Shown here piece after piece: positions 6,250-7,051 of a stretch of DNA of 7,051 bases; the first letter of the stretch is position 1; each line of letters opens with the position of its first letter. The stretch spans positions 1 to 7,051 of the forward strand of contig WRKA01000142.1 of assembly GCA_009778265.1 (NCBI GenBank), written 5' to 3'. The position numbers and the translations under genes were made by a program. The DNA comes from Methanomassiliicoccaceae archaeon (GTDB taxonomy: Archaea > Thermoplasmatota > Thermoplasmata > Methanomassiliicoccales > Methanomethylophilaceae). The notes below the pieces were generated by a model, which did not search any database, was not told where the DNA came from, and worked only from the letters and a program-made list of their open reading frames with translations.

Positions 6250-7051
6250 ATGATGGAGAACCAATGGTACTCGTCTATATCCGATGAGCTGGCAGATGTC
6301 GACCTGATAATTGCGAACGCACTTAGGTCGGACAGGCCGGAACTGCAGGAAATGTGTGATTATGTCACAACATCCAAAGGTAAGAAGATAAGGCCGGCGA
6401 TCTGTATACTGGCGCATCACGCCTGCGGAGGTTCGCGCAACGAGAAGATACTGCGCACCGCATCGTCGTTCGAGATGATACATGATGCCACGCTGATACA
6501 CGACGACATCAACGACAACGGCGAGATACGCCGCGGCCGCCAGACCATCCATAAGAAATATACGGTATCGAAAGCGGTGATACTCGGGGACCTGCTGTTC
6601 GCAATGGGATTCAAGCACATGTCCGCGGATGCCGATATCGTCGACACGGTGGTGAACGCGTCGACGGCAATGGCCGAGAGCGAGTTCATTCAGAAGGAAT
6701 TCGAACACAGACCCAAGGTCACGGAGAAGGATTATTTCAGGATCATCAGGGGAAAGACGGCGATGCCTATATTTGCGGCGGCAAGAACAGGCGCGTATCT
6801 GGCGGATGCCGACGAGGCGTCGGTGAACGCGGTCTCGGATTTCGCATTAGGGATCGGAACGGCATTTCAGATAGTGGACGACGTACTGGACGTCACAGGG
6901 GACCACGAACATACCGGAAAGAGGATCGGTATCGATATCGCGGAAGGAAAACCCACGCTTCCGGTCATATATGCGATGGCCGACCCGCAGAACGGTAAAC
7001 GGATCAAAGAGATATTTTGTAAGAAGGATGCGTCCGATGAAGAGCTGAGAA
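6250..7051 (+). CDS. Polyprenyl diphosphate synthase, 3' partial
   Basis: This trans-isoprenyl diphosphate synthase condenses isopentenyl diphosphate with allylic diphosphates; in archaea the usual product is geranylgeranyl diphosphate for ether lipids. The visible 267 residues contain the IPP-binding GKKIRP (Lys46, Arg48), the first Asp-rich motif DDIND (85-89) followed by RRG (Arg94/95), KTA (Lys169), Gln207, the second Asp-rich motif DDVLD (210-214), and the GKRIGIDIAEGKPTLP stretch (Lys224, Asp229, Lys234). All catalytic residues are present. The family usually has 320-340 residues, so roughly the last 55-75 lie beyond the window. The residue five positions before the first motif is Ala80 (HDATLIHDD), where archaeal GGPP synthases often have an aromatic. 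This may allow a product longer than C20. ATG ATG doublets at 6250 and 6253 make the start ambiguous by one codon. No clear Shine-Dalgarno sequence precedes either, which fits a leaderless message. The gene probably forms its own transcription unit. Confidence 0.9.
   Translation, partial: MMENQWYSSISDELADVDLIIANALRSDRPELQEMCDYVTTSKGKKIRPAICILAHHACGGSRNEKILRTASSFEMIHDATLIHDDINDNGEIRRGRQTIHKKYTVSKAVILGDLLFAMGFKHMSADADIVDTVVNASTAMAESEFIQKEFEHRPKVTEKDYFRIIRGKTAMPIFAAARTGAYLADADEASVNAVSDFALGIGTAFQIVDDVLDVTGDHEHTGKRIGIDIAEGKPTLPVIYAMADPQNGKRIKEIFCKKDASDEELR

Noticed and set aside
6241..6708. Reverse-strand open frames opposite the prenyl synthase (155 and 90 codons)
   Set aside because: They are antisense to a prenyl synthase with intact catalytic motifs and have low-complexity translations; they are shadows.
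1..7051. CRISPR arrays, insertion sequences, tRNA or rRNA genes
   Set aside because: No spaced direct repeats, transposase-like frame, terminal inverted repeats or structural RNA sequence was recognised on either strand.

Overview
The window reads as archaeal DNA, most probably from a methanogen of the order Methanomassiliicoccales (Thermoplasmatota). What the sequence shows: an L-M-N trio of antiporter-like subunits in Fpo/Nuo order, strong GGAGG-type ribosome binding sites inside operons, T-tract terminators without obvious strong hairpins, TATA-like elements, heavy use of ATA, AGA and AGG codons, and a polyprenyl diphosphate synthase start that looks leaderless. All four visible stop codons are TAA or TGA. 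This fits a lineage that avoids TAG, but four genes prove little. The organism is an inference; no rRNA or other taxonomic marker is present.

Layout: all genes are on the + strand. Positions 2-4831 hold the end of a respiratory operon: fpoL (5' end cut off by the window edge), fpoM and fpoN. They are tightly packed: 1 nt separates L from M, and M and N overlap by 1 nt in TGATG. These are the three large membrane subunits of a complex-I-like ion-pumping oxidoreductase. A T-rich terminator follows fpoN immediately, and no fpoO-like gene is present. From about 4871 a new unit begins: an AT-rich promoter region with two overlapping dyads, a leader of roughly 100 nt, and a single gene for a membrane-anchored SPFH/prohibitin-like protein (5021-6097) with its own T-tract terminator. 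The 152-bp gap at 6098-6249 holds a perfect 8-bp hairpin, a competing GC-rich stem followed by T5, and three TTTTAAG elements. The last gene (6250 to the window end, 3' truncated, no stop in the window) is a trans-type polyprenyl diphosphate synthase with both aspartate-rich motifs intact.

How the genes work together: FpoL, FpoM and FpoN form the proton- or sodium-translocating arm of the complex. The SPFH protein probably organises membrane protein assemblies or membrane domains. The prenyl synthase makes the isoprenoid chain for archaeal lipids or, given the small residue before its first Asp-rich motif, possibly a longer chain. A shared membrane and energy theme is plausible, but the terminators and promoters point to three separate transcription units. 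I see no mobile element, CRISPR array, tRNA or rRNA, and no convincing evidence of a wholly new system. The most open points are the regulatory palindrome before the SPFH gene, the structured region before the prenyl synthase, and that enzyme's product length.
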